Translations under genes and position numbers: made by a program | Assembly (NCBI GenBank): GCA_016934355.1 | Contig: JAFGTA010000011.1 | Coordinates: 1-8,822, forward strand | From: Candidatus Bathyarchaeota archaeon | GTDB lineage: Archaea; Thermoproteota; Bathyarchaeia; TCS64 | Length of the DNA stretch: 8,822 bases | Direction: 5' to 3' | The notes under the pieces: generated by a model | What the model saw: only the letters and a program-made list of their open reading frames with translations | The model's database searches: none | Told to the model about the DNA's origin: nothing | Shown here: in pieces, positions 1-5,880 of the stretch | Position numbering within the stretch: the first letter of the stretch is position 1 | Layout: every line of letters begins with the position of its first letter

Positions 1-1
1 G

Positions 2-388
2 GGGGTGGACCACGAGTTCGATGTGTGGGGCAGCCACGCCGTCGCGGGCAGCGACGACGCCGAGATTGTGCCCGAGCTCGCCCCCGTGGAGGGCGACCAC
101 AGGCTCTACAAGCGCAGGTACAGCGCGTTCTACGCGACGGGGCTGGACGCGCTGCTCCGTGAGCTCAAGGTGGAAGCGGTGGTGCTCACTGGGGTGCTTA
201 CGAACATCTGCATCCAGCACACAGCCGCCGACGCCTACTTCAGGGGGTACAGGGTCGTTGTCCCCACCGACTGCGTGAACGCGTTGACGCCGGAGGAGCA
301 GGAGGCGAGCCTCGCCTTCATGGGGCGCATGTACGACGCCAAGCTAACCAATACAGGTAAAGCAGAGGAGATGCTGAGGGAGTCATAA
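2..388 (+). CDS. pncA: Nicotinamidase / isochorismatase-family cysteine hydrolase, 3' part
   Basis: This is the C-terminal 128 codons of a gene that begins before the window. The GTG at 5 is an internal valine, because the frame is open to the edge and the protein enters in mid-fold. Nicotinamidase hydrolyses nicotinamide to nicotinate and ammonia in the cytoplasm, the first step of NAD salvage. Visible family marks are the metal-site region (DHEF..WGSHA), a YKRRYSAF segment carrying the catalytic lysine, and TNICIQHTA holding the nucleophilic cysteine after the usual glycine-valine turn. The N-terminal catalytic aspartate lies outside the window. The stop codon shares its last base with the start of the next gene (TAATG), so the two are translationally coupled. 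That neighbour is nicotinate phosphoribosyltransferase, which is why I choose nicotinamidase over other isochorismatase-like hydrolases; the sequence alone does not exclude those. Confidence 0.85.
   Translation, partial: GVDHEFDVWGSHAVAGSDDAEIVPELAPVEGDHRLYKRRYSAFYATGLDALLRELKVEAVVLTGVLTNICIQHTAADAYFRGYRVVVPTDCVNALTPEEQEASLAFMGRMYDAKLTNTGKAEEMLRES
376..383 (+). promoter_or_regulatory. Ribosome binding site for pncB
   Basis: A GAGGGAGT stretch lies inside the last codons of the nicotinamidase gene and ends four bases before the pncB ATG at 388. It supports ATG 388 as the start and internal initiation or re-initiation on a shared mRNA. Confidence 0.6.
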
Positions 389-1584
389 TGAAGGATTTCC
401 ACATAGCGTCCAGCGAGGATATCAGGCGAGGACGCACCACCGACGTCTACTTCCAGCGCGCCAAAAAGGTACTTGAGGCGAAGGGCAAGGACAAGGTCAG
501 AGTCGTAATGGAGGTGACCATCGGGTCGCCTCCCGATAACCACCCGTGGGGTGTATTGTGTGGCGTCGAGGAGGTCGCCCGTCTCTTCGAGGGGCTCCCC
601 GTTGACGTGCACTGCATGCCGGAGGGCAGCCTGTTCCACAGCGAGGACAGTCTCGGCTACAGGAGCCCGGTCCTCATAGTAGAGGGGATATACCACGACT
701 TCTGCGAGTACGAGACCCCTCTCCTCGGTTTCATCTGCCAGGAGTCGGCGGTAGCCAGCAGAGCCGCCTACGTCAGAGTCGCCGCGGGAGACAAGCCTGT
801 GATAGCCTTCGGGATCAGGCGAATCCACCCTTCTCTGGCTCCGGCCATGGACAGGGCCGGCTACATCGGTGGCCTCGACGGCGTGTCGAGTATCATCGGG
901 GCCGAGGTATGCGACCTGCAGCCCACGGGGACCATGCCCCACGCCCTAATGATCGCGTTCGGCGACCAGGTGGAGGCGTGGAAGGCGTACGACGAGGTGA
1001 TCGAGCCCGAGTCCCCCCGGATAATACTGGTTGACACCTACTACGACGAGAAGACCGAGGCAATAATGGCTGCCGAGACCCTCGGGAAACGGCTGTACGG
1101 GGTGCGCCTAGACACCCCGAGCTCCAGACGGGGTAGCTTCCCCAAGATAGTGAAGGAGGTCAGGTGGGAGCTGAACCTCCGCGGCTACGAGGCCGTCAAG
1201 ATATTCGTGTCGGGGGGCCTCAACGAGGACACCGTAAAGGAGCTCAGCGAGGCCGGAGCCGACGCCTTCGGCGTAGGGACATGGGTAAGCGGGGCACCAA
1301 CACTGGATTTCGCCATGGACATCGTCGAGGTCGACGGGGTACCCCACGCCAAGCGGGGCAAGCTCGGCGGCAAGAAACAGGTCTGGAGGTGCAAGAAATG
1401 CCTCAGCGACATAGTGAAGCCCGCCGACGCGGCGCAGCCTAGGTGCAGTGAATGCGAGGGGGAGACCGAGCCCATGCTGAAGCCCTTGATCAAGGGCGGA
1501 AGGATAGTGGCGCCTCAAAAAACGCCTAAAGACATAAGGGAGTACGTCCTGGGCCAGCTGCGGAGGCTGGCTGGGGAGGCTTAG
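388..1584 (+). CDS. pncB: Nicotinate phosphoribosyltransferase
   Basis: A 398-residue cytoplasmic enzyme that joins nicotinate and PRPP to give nicotinate mononucleotide, the committed step of the Preiss-Handler NAD route. Recognised from FGIRRIHP (141-148), GTMPHAL (181-187) with the conserved histidine, DTYYDE (216-221), RLDTPSS (240-246), and the phosphate-binding barrel end FVSGGLNE (273-280) and FGVGTWVSGAP (294-304). Two cysteine pairs, CKKC (335-338) and CSEC (353-356), form a C-terminal zinc-knuckle-like element. Such an element is known in the archaeal enzyme of the Thermoplasma type, and the length (about 390-400) also fits that subgroup. The ATG overlaps the upstream stop by one base and has a GAGGGAGT ribosome site. 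With the gene before it, it forms a two-step salvage operon turning nicotinamide into NaMN. No obvious T-rich terminator follows before the tyrS promoter. Confidence 0.93.
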   Translation: MKDFHIASSEDIRRGRTTDVYFQRAKKVLEAKGKDKVRVVMEVTIGSPPDNHPWGVLCGVEEVARLFEGLPVDVHCMPEGSLFHSEDSLGYRSPVLIVEGIYHDFCEYETPLLGFICQESAVASRAAYVRVAAGDKPVIAFGIRRIHPSLAPAMDRAGYIGGLDGVSSIIGAEVCDLQPTGTMPHALMIAFGDQVEAWKAYDEVIEPESPRIILVDTYYDEKTEAIMAAETLGKRLYGVRLDTPSSRRGSFPKIVKEVRWELNLRGYEAVKIFVSGGLNEDTVKELSEAGADAFGVGTWVSGAPTLDFAMDIVEVDGVPHAKRGKLGGKKQVWRCKKCLSDIVKPADAAQPRCSECEGETEPMLKPLIKGGRIVAPQKTPKDIREYVLGQLRRLAGEA

Positions 1585-1610
1585 ACGGGCAACTGAGGCT
1601 GCCCTATACC

Positions 1611-1618
1611 CTTAATAG
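1611..1618 (+). promoter_or_regulatory. Putative TATA box of tyrS
   Basis: CTTAATAG is the only AT-rich box in the 69-bp gap before tyrS. Its centre would place transcription start near 1640, about 14 bases before the ATG, giving a very short leader; no clear Shine-Dalgarno is seen. The match to an archaeal TATA box is modest. Confidence 0.4.
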
Positions 1619-1653
1619 AAGCCCGGCACGTATGCAATTGTTGGCGAAATAAA

Positions 1654-2736
1654 ATGGATGCAGAGGCCCGCTTCGAACTCGTTTCACGCAACCTTCAGGA
1701 GGTCATCACAGCCGATGAGCTCCGCACGCTTCTGGAGACAAAGGACCATCCGCGGGGCTACGTAGGCTTCGAGCCCAGCGGTATCATGCACGCCGGAACC
1801 GGCCTCATAGTGGGCAAGAAGATGAGCGACTTCGTCGACGCGGGCTTCCACTTCATAATCTACCTCGCCGAGTGGCACGGCTGGATCAACAACAAGATGG
1901 GCGGCGTCGCCGAGAACCTCGCAACCGCCGCCGAGTACTTCAAGGACTGCTTCACCGCCCTTGGCCTCCCCGAGGGAAAGGTCGAGTACCTGTGGGCCAG
2001 CGACATCGTGGATAGCAAGGACTACTGGGGGAAGGTGGTCCGGGTCATGAAGTCAACGAGCCTCAGGCGCACACTGCGAGCCATGCCCATCATGGGCCGC
2101 AGCGCAGACACCACCGACGTCGAGACCGCGTGGGCGCTGTACCCGGCGATGCAGGCAAGCGATATCTTCCAGATGGATCTGGACGTGGCGTGCTCGGGCA
2201 TGGACCAGAGGAAGGTGCACATGCTCGCCCGAGAGGTTGCCCCCAAGATTGGGCAGAAGGTCCCTGTCTGTCTACATAACCCGCTGCTGCCGGGACTGCA
2301 GCAAGCCACCATCAACGGCAGCTTCGACGAGGACGAGGGCATCAACCAGAGCATCAGGTTCAAGATGAGTAAGAGCGTAGCCAAGGGCGCCATCTGGGTC
2401 AACGACTCTCCAAAGGAGATCAAACAGAAGTACCACGACGCGTTCTGTCCCGAGAAGGTTGTCAAGGAGAACCCGGTGCTGGACCACGCGCGCATGGCTG
2501 TGTTCCCGCACCTCGGCGAACTGGAGATCGAGCGCCCCAAGAAGTTCGGCGGCGACGTCACGTTCCACAGCTTCGAGGAGCTGGCCCAGACCTACTCAAA
2601 GGGTGAACTGCATCCGCTTGACCTCAAGAACGGCGTAGCAGCCGCCATGATAAAGCTACTCCAGCCCGTGGCAGACTACTTCGAGAAGAAACCGGAAAAC
2701 CTTGAGAAGATGAGGAAGCTCACCGTCACGAGGTAG
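1654..2736 (+). CDS. tyrS: Tyrosyl-tRNA synthetase, archaeal type
   Basis: A 360-residue class I aminoacyl-tRNA synthetase that charges tRNA-Tyr with tyrosine in the cytoplasm. The Rossmann fold begins with GYVGFEPSGIMHAGTG; HAGT (46-49) is the HIGH-like ATP motif and Tyr36 fits the substrate-binding tyrosine of archaeal TyrRS. The block YPAMQASDIFQMDLDV (163-178), followed by SGMDQRKVHMLARE, is the archaeal/eukaryal TyrRS signature, with Tyr163, Gln167 and Asp170 as expected tyrosine contacts. KMSKS is at 237-241. This sequence pattern favours tyrosine over the related tryptophanyl enzymes. It is longer than the about 306-residue Methanocaldococcus enzyme, in keeping with longer archaeal versions. 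ATG 1654 follows an A-rich stretch without a clear ribosome site, consistent with a very short leader. The gene ends three bases before the end of the convergent GAPDH gene. Confidence 0.93.
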   Translation: MDAEARFELVSRNLQEVITADELRTLLETKDHPRGYVGFEPSGIMHAGTGLIVGKKMSDFVDAGFHFIIYLAEWHGWINNKMGGVAENLATAAEYFKDCFTALGLPEGKVEYLWASDIVDSKDYWGKVVRVMKSTSLRRTLRAMPIMGRSADTTDVETAWALYPAMQASDIFQMDLDVACSGMDQRKVHMLAREVAPKIGQKVPVCLHNPLLPGLQQATINGSFDEDEGINQSIRFKMSKSVAKGAIWVNDSPKEIKQKYHDAFCPEKVVKENPVLDHARMAVFPHLGELEIERPKKFGGDVTFHSFEELAQTYSKGELHPLDLKNGVAAAMIKLLQPVADYFEKKPENLEKMRKLTVTR

Positions 2737-2739
2737 ACG

Positions 2740-3735
2740 CTACCGGAGCATCATCTCGGCGAGGTCAACCAGACGGTTGCTGTACCCCCACTCGTTGTCG
2801 TACCACGCCACTATCTTAGCCATCTTGCCGATGACCCTGGTCTCAAGCGAGTCGACCACAGACGAGTACGGGCTATGCACATAGTCGCTTGAGACGAGAG
2901 GCTCATTCGAGTAGCCCAGTATGCCCTTCATCCTTCCCTCAGCCGCCTTCTTGAACTCCGCGTTGATCTCCTCGACCGACGCCTCATTCCCGAGGTTGAC
3001 GACCAAGTCTATGAGGGACGCGTCGGGCGTTGGCACCCTGAAAGCCATGCCGTCGAACCTGCCCTTCAGCACAGGCATGACATCGCCGATAGCCTTTGTG
3101 GCGCCCGTCGTCGTCGGTATGATGTTCAGTGCCGCCGCCCGGGCCCTCCTCATGTCCTTGGCCCTCTTGTCGACTAGCTGCTGCGTACTGGTGTAGGCGT
3201 GGATCGTGGACATGAACCCCGACTCGATGCCCCAGCCGTCGTATAGCACCTTCGCGACCGGCGCGAGGCAGTTCGTCGTACACGACGCGTTGGACACGAT
3301 GCTGTGCTTCTTCTTATCGTAGACCTCGTCGTTCACGCCAAGCACTATTGTGCAGTCAGGGTTCTTCGCCGGAGCCGCTATGAGCACCTTCTTGGCGCCT
3401 GCCTTGAGGTGCCTCGCCGCGTCCTCCCTGTTACGGTACTGGTCAGAGGCGTCTATCACGACGTCTACGCCCAGCTCCTTCCACGGCAGGTCCTCCGCCG
3501 CGCTCTCGTAGAACACCCTGATGGGTTTGCCGTCCACGATCATGTGTTCCTTGTCCCACTCGACGCTGAAAGGCGCCCTACCGTGGACGCTGTCGTACTT
3601 GAGCAGGTGGCCCAGCGTCTCAGGGGTTCCTCTGTTTATCGCTACAAACTCCAGCTTTGAGTGCTTCTCGAAGGCTGCCCTGAGGGCGAGGCGCCCGGTT
3701 CTGCCGAACCCGTTTACCGCGACCTTTATACCCAA
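2740..3735 (-). CDS. gap: Glyceraldehyde-3-phosphate dehydrogenase, bacterial (class I) type
   Basis: A 331-residue phosphorylating GAPDH that interconverts glyceraldehyde-3-phosphate and 1,3-bisphosphoglycerate. Seen are the nucleotide-binding VNGFGRTGRLALRA (7-20), LLKYDSVHGR (44-53), the active-site ASCTTNCLAP (150-159) with Cys152, catalytic His179 in TIHAYT, RRARAAALNIIPTTTGATKA (196-215), and the C-terminal WYDNEWGYSNR (311-321). This is the bacterial/eukaryal class, not the class II enzyme with ASCNTTGL that is usual in archaea. The residue that selects NAD (aspartate in VAVND) is replaced by Arg35 in VAINRG, and the leucine-proline pair near 190 is Lys-Arg, so use of NADP(H) is likely but inferred. 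The usual ESTG before the REDAA helix reads DASD. The start is TTG 3735: a GAGGT ribosome site lies seven bases upstream, and an ATG at 3740 is out of frame. The gene faces tyrS tail to tail with no room for separate terminators. Confidence 0.93.
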   Translation of the reverse strand: MGIKVAVNGFGRTGRLALRAAFEKHSKLEFVAINRGTPETLGHLLKYDSVHGRAPFSVEWDKEHMIVDGKPIRVFYESAAEDLPWKELGVDVVIDASDQYRNREDAARHLKAGAKKVLIAAPAKNPDCTIVLGVNDEVYDKKKHSIVSNASCTTNCLAPVAKVLYDGWGIESGFMSTIHAYTSTQQLVDKRAKDMRRARAAALNIIPTTTGATKAIGDVMPVLKGRFDGMAFRVPTPDASLIDLVVNLGNEASVEEINAEFKKAAEGRMKGILGYSNEPLVSSDYVHSPYSSVVDSLETRVIGKMAKIVAWYDNEWGYSNRLVDLAEMMLR

Positions 3736-3742
3736 ACCATTA

Positions 3743-3747
3743 ACCTC
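3743..3747 (-). promoter_or_regulatory. Ribosome binding site that fixes the TTG start of gap
   Basis: On the minus strand GAGGT is followed after seven bases by TTG at 3735. The nearest ATG (3738-3740) reads into an early stop. This decides for the TTG start. Confidence 0.6.
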
Positions 3748-3768
3748 TGTAAGAAGCCTCAGCCTGCC

Positions 3769-3779
3769 TAATTAAATCT
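3769..3779 (-). promoter_or_regulatory. Putative TATA box of gap
   Basis: On the minus strand the AT-rich stretch TTAGATTTAAT lies about 25 bases before a predicted start near 3749, leaving a short leader that still contains the GAGGT ribosome site. Confidence 0.5.
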
Positions 3780-3781
3780 AA

Positions 3782-3792
3782 CCCGATTCGGG
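3782..3792. repeat. 11-bp dyad between the divergent gap and dnaG promoters
   Basis: CCCGA-T-TCGGG is a perfect 5-bp inverted repeat around one base. It sits between the gap TATA box (3769-3779) and the rightward TATA box (3797-3805), where a regulator could act on both promoters. Short enough to be chance. Confidence 0.35.
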
Positions 3793-3796
3793 AACC

Positions 3797-3805
3797 TTTT
3801 TATTA
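3797..3805 (+). promoter_or_regulatory. TATA box for the dnaG leader RNA
   Basis: TTTTTATTA is a good archaeal TATA-like box. Counting about 26 bases from its centre gives a start at about 3827, exactly the first base of a perfect 8-bp hairpin. This agreement supports transcription of the whole 3827-4014 leader. Confidence 0.6.
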
Positions 3806-3826
3806 TGAGACCTGTTCAATGTTAAC

Positions 3827-4014
3827 GAGCGTCCAGAGGGACGCTCAGATCAAAGGACACTCTCACTCGCAGGGGAAACCCCGAAGCATGTGGTTCTCCT
3901 GCATTTCAAACGCCTAGGCAGTAGGAAAGGGTTTGATTCTATCATACCCGGGGCAGGTCCCAGATGACGGGGGACCCTGCGGTAAGGGTGACTAGAGAAC
4001 AGAGATGATTACAG
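3827..4014 (+). ncRNA. Putative structured RNA / long 5' leader of dnaG, family not recognised
   Basis: About 188 bases between a predicted transcription start and the dnaG start that hold no convincing ORF but several helices. H1: 3827-3834 with 3839-3846, perfect 8 bp, loop AGAG. H2: 3869-3877 with 3894-3902, nine pairs including one G-U, extended by CC/GG across a bulged A. H3: TCAAAC 3906-3911 with GTTTGA 3931-3936, with the palindrome GCCTAGGC in its loop. H4: 3953-3961 with 3971-3980, nine pairs with one bulge, possibly closed by ACCC 3946-3949 with GGGT 3986-3989. TTTGAT (3932-3937) can pair instead with ATCAAA (3849-3854), a switch-like alternative. There is no T-run before dnaG, so a cis leader or a processed RNA is likelier than a separate terminated gene. 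I do not recognise RNase P RNA, tRNA, box C/D RNA or a known riboswitch in it. The helices were found by eye. Confidence 0.45.
4001..4009 (+). promoter_or_regulatory. Ribosome binding site for the TTG start of dnaG
   Basis: AGAGATGAT matches seven of nine bases of the full anti-Shine-Dalgarno complement GGAGGTGAT and lies five bases before TTG 4015. An in-frame TGA at 4006-4008 rules out any earlier start. The 5-base ATGAT inside it could pair with ATCAT at 3941-3945, a weak hint of masking. Confidence 0.55.
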
Positions 4015-5124
4015 TTGAAAGACACAGAGAAATTTCCTGGCGCAAAATACGTCATCAAGGCCAACTTCACAGTGGAAGGCGTCGTAGAGAAACACGACGT
4101 CATCGGAGCAATCTTCGGCCAAACAGAGGGCCTCTTCCCCAAGGAGTTTGAGCTACGCGAGCTACAAAAGTCAGGAAAGATCGGCAGGATCGACATCGAG
4201 CTATCCTCAGCGAAAGACAAGACCAACGGAACCATCATCGCACCCAGCAGCCTCGACAGGGCCGAGACCGCGATAATCGCGGCGGCCATGGAGACGGTTG
4301 ACCGCGTGGGTCCATGCGACGCCAAAATGAAGGTAGAGCAGATAACGGACGTACGCAGCGAGAAGCGGGCCCAGATAATCTCACGCGCCAAGGAGCTCAT
4401 GAGGGACTGGGTTGTCAAGGACGGGCACGAGATCGAGAAGCTCTTGGACGAGGTCCAGAAGGAGGACAAGAAGGTAAAGACTGTCCACTACGGGCGAGAG
4501 AGGCTCGCTGCCACACCCGACATCTCCCAAAGCAGGGAGATAATCGTGGTCGAGGGCCGCGCAGACGTCAACAACCTCATCAAGAGCGGCATCAAGGGCG
4601 TCATCGCCCTCGAAGGCGTCAAAGTACCAAACACCATAAAGAACCTGGCCAGCAAGAAGGAGATAACGGCGTTCCTCGACGGCGACAGAGGCGGAGACCT
4701 GATACTGCAGGAGATGCTGCAGGTAGCGAAGCCCAAGTACGTCGCACGCGCCCCCCGGGGCAAGGAGGTCGAGGAGCTCACCCCAGAGGAGATCAAGGCA
4801 GCCCTCGATAACCGTGAGCCTCTTCAGGAGGTCGTCGTCTCAAGCGAGCTCGCCCAGATAGCTAGCGAACTACGCGGAACCTTGGAGGCCGTCATGCTGA
4901 AGGGAGACGGCAGCCAAGCCGGCCGCATCCCCGTGAGCGAGCTGGTGGACAAGCTAAAGGACAGCGACGGTGTGAACGTCGTGGTCTTCGACGGCATTGT
5001 GACTGGTAGGCTCATCGACACCGCCAAGGATAAGAACGTTAACACCATCATCGGCGAACGCGTCGCCGAGGGCGTGCGGATACCCCGCGGCCTAGAGGTT
5101 CGGTCCTTCAGAGACTTTAACTAA
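4015..5124 (+). CDS. dnaG: Archaeal DnaG (TOPRIM-domain primase homologue, exosome-associated)
   Basis: A 369-residue protein of the archaeal DnaG family. The family carries the bacterial primase TOPRIM fold; in archaea it is chiefly known as an RNA-binding subunit of the exosome that favours A-rich RNA, with primase activity also reported in some species. The N-terminal domain shows KYVIKANFTVEGVVEKHDV and IGAIFGQTEGL (30-40). The TOPRIM domain follows: IIVVEGRADV with Glu180, then FLDGDRGGDL with the Asp222/Asp224 metal-binding pair and Asp228. The C-terminal part ends with VVVFDGIVTGRLIDTA and a conserved-looking IPRGLEVRSF tail. The start is TTG 4015 with an AGAGATGAT ribosome site; an in-frame stop just upstream excludes longer forms, and KDTEKFPGAKYVI is a plausible family N-terminus. 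A long structured leader precedes it. T-rich tracts follow the stop, and a convergent nucleotidyltransferase gene ends ten bases away. Confidence 0.92.
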   Translation: MKDTEKFPGAKYVIKANFTVEGVVEKHDVIGAIFGQTEGLFPKEFELRELQKSGKIGRIDIELSSAKDKTNGTIIAPSSLDRAETAIIAAAMETVDRVGPCDAKMKVEQITDVRSEKRAQIISRAKELMRDWVVKDGHEIEKLLDEVQKEDKKVKTVHYGRERLAATPDISQSREIIVVEGRADVNNLIKSGIKGVIALEGVKVPNTIKNLASKKEITAFLDGDRGGDLILQEMLQVAKPKYVARAPRGKEVEELTPEEIKAALDNREPLQEVVVSSELAQIASELRGTLEAVMLKGDGSQAGRIPVSELVDKLKDSDGVNVVVFDGIVTGRLIDTAKDKNVNTIIGERVAEGVRIPRGLEVRSFRDFN

Positions 5125-5142
5125 TTTTATTTCCCTATTTTT
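5125..5142 (+). terminator. T-rich terminator tract of dnaG
   Basis: Directly after the dnaG stop come TTTTATTT (5125-5132) and TTTTT (5138-5142), the kind of T-tracts that terminate archaeal transcription without a hairpin. The second lies within the last codons of the convergent gene. Confidence 0.55.
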
Positions 5143-5818
5143 GCCTCAACCTGCGTCGGAGGGCAGGCCTAGCCATGGAAAGCTCCCTGAACACGGCGCC
5201 GATGTCCTCGTCTTCTCCGAGGGCGCGCTTCAGGTAGACGCCTGTCCTGCCCACTTTTCCCCTCCTCTCGAGGATGCGCACCCTCTCAAGCACTATCCTT
5301 ATGTCGACGCCTAGGAGGGCGGCTATTTGTCCTTCTCTCCCCTGTACCGGCGACTCGGTGTGGCCGGACCGTGTTGGCTCTATGAGCATCAGCCTCTTGT
5401 CTACTCCGGGGACGCGTCTGGCGTCGCATAGTTGAGCCGCGTCGAGTGAGCCCGCGTAGGTGTAGAACTCGGCTTCGCTGGGCCTCAGGTCCACGAGGGG
5501 CAGGCTGTAGCCTCTCTTCTCGTCCGTGTAGAGGTAAGCCTTGGCGGCGTAGCTCGGCGTCGCCTGGATTATCTCGCGCCTCGTGACCCTTATTCTCGCC
5601 CTGTCGAGGGCGGCCTGCACGATGGTTGGAGACGCGGGGCCGGGTATCCATATGTCGATGTCGCTGGTGTCCTTGACGTCGCCGCGGGCTATGCTGCCGT
5701 AGACGACGGCGTTGATGTGGGCGTCGGCTAGGGGCCGTATCATCTCTTCCGCCTTCTCTCTTAGTTGCCGCAGCAGCTTCCAGTGGCTCTCCGTGTACTC
5801 TACCTGTATCTCTTCCAT
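5135..5818 (-). CDS. DNA polymerase beta-superfamily nucleotidyltransferase, function unknown
   Basis: A 227-residue predicted cytoplasmic protein. Residues 37-57 carry the superfamily signature: GSIARGD (41-47), then SDIDIW (52-57) with Asp53 and Asp55 as metal ligands, and Asp110 in LPLVDL as a likely third acid. The catalytic set therefore looks complete and the protein may transfer a nucleotide to an unknown acceptor. The N-terminus (about 8-30) is a charged helix, and the C-terminal third (about 160-200) looks like a winged-helix segment (REGQIAALLGVDIRIVLERVRILERRGKVGRTG), suggesting nucleic-acid binding. Archaeal proteins of this kind are usually annotated only as predicted nucleotidyltransferases. 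No HEPN partner gene adjoins, so it is not an obvious minimal-nucleotidyltransferase toxin-antitoxin pair. ATG 5818 has no ribosome site, but a TATA box about 34 bases upstream implies an almost leaderless mRNA. It diverges from the M50 protease gene. Confidence 0.85.
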   Translation of the reverse strand: MEEIQVEYTESHWKLLRQLREKAEEMIRPLADAHINAVVYGSIARGDVKDTSDIDIWIPGPASPTIVQAALDRARIRVTRREIIQATPSYAAKAYLYTDEKRGYSLPLVDLRPSEAEFYTYAGSLDAAQLCDARRVPGVDKRLMLIEPTRSGHTESPVQGREGQIAALLGVDIRIVLERVRILERRGKVGRTGVYLKRALGEDEDIGAVFRELSMARPALRRRLRQK

Positions 5819-5819
5819 T

Positions 5820-5843
5820 GCGCCCAGTATTCTCGTTGGGCGC
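5820..5843. repeat. Inverted repeat at the nucleotidyltransferase start
   Basis: GCGCCCA (5820-5826) and TGGGCGC (5837-5843) form a perfect 7-bp inverted repeat around ten bases. It fills the space between the central TATA box and the nucleotidyltransferase ATG, covering its predicted transcription start. It could be an operator or a small hairpin at the extreme 5' end of that mRNA. Confidence 0.4.
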
Positions 5844-5846
5844 TCG

Positions 5847-5856
5847 CCTTATATGT
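5847..5856. promoter_or_regulatory. Central TATA box, possibly shared by divergent genes
   Basis: CCTTATATGT read rightward and ACATATAAGG read leftward are both TATA-like. The box centre is about 30 bases from the M50 ATG (5881) and about 34 from the nucleotidyltransferase ATG (5818), the spacing expected for leaderless or nearly leaderless transcripts on both sides. No better box is visible in the 62-bp gap. Confidence 0.5.
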
Positions 5857-5880
5857 TGAGCCTCCGTCACTATTTGCGCC

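Noticed and set aside
2022..2561. 179-residue ORF antisense to tyrS
   Set aside because: Serine- and leucine-rich shadow of a well-supported synthetase gene, with no promoter or ribosome site.
3962..4011. Box C/D guide RNA suggested by GATGACG and AGATGATTA
   Set aside because: No CTGA D box lies at suitable distances, and the second match is better explained as the dnaG ribosome site.
3827..4014. RNase P RNA ahead of dnaG
   Set aside because: AGGAAAG (3922-3928) and GCGGTAAGGGTGA (near 3979-3991) recall RNase P conserved blocks, but the full GAGGAAAGTCC and the matching 3' block that form helix P4 are absent, and the order is wrong.
5135..5818. Toxin-antitoxin module (MNT/HEPN)
   Set aside because: The nucleotidyltransferase is larger than MNT antitoxins, has a winged-helix-like C-terminus, and neither neighbour is a HEPN protein.
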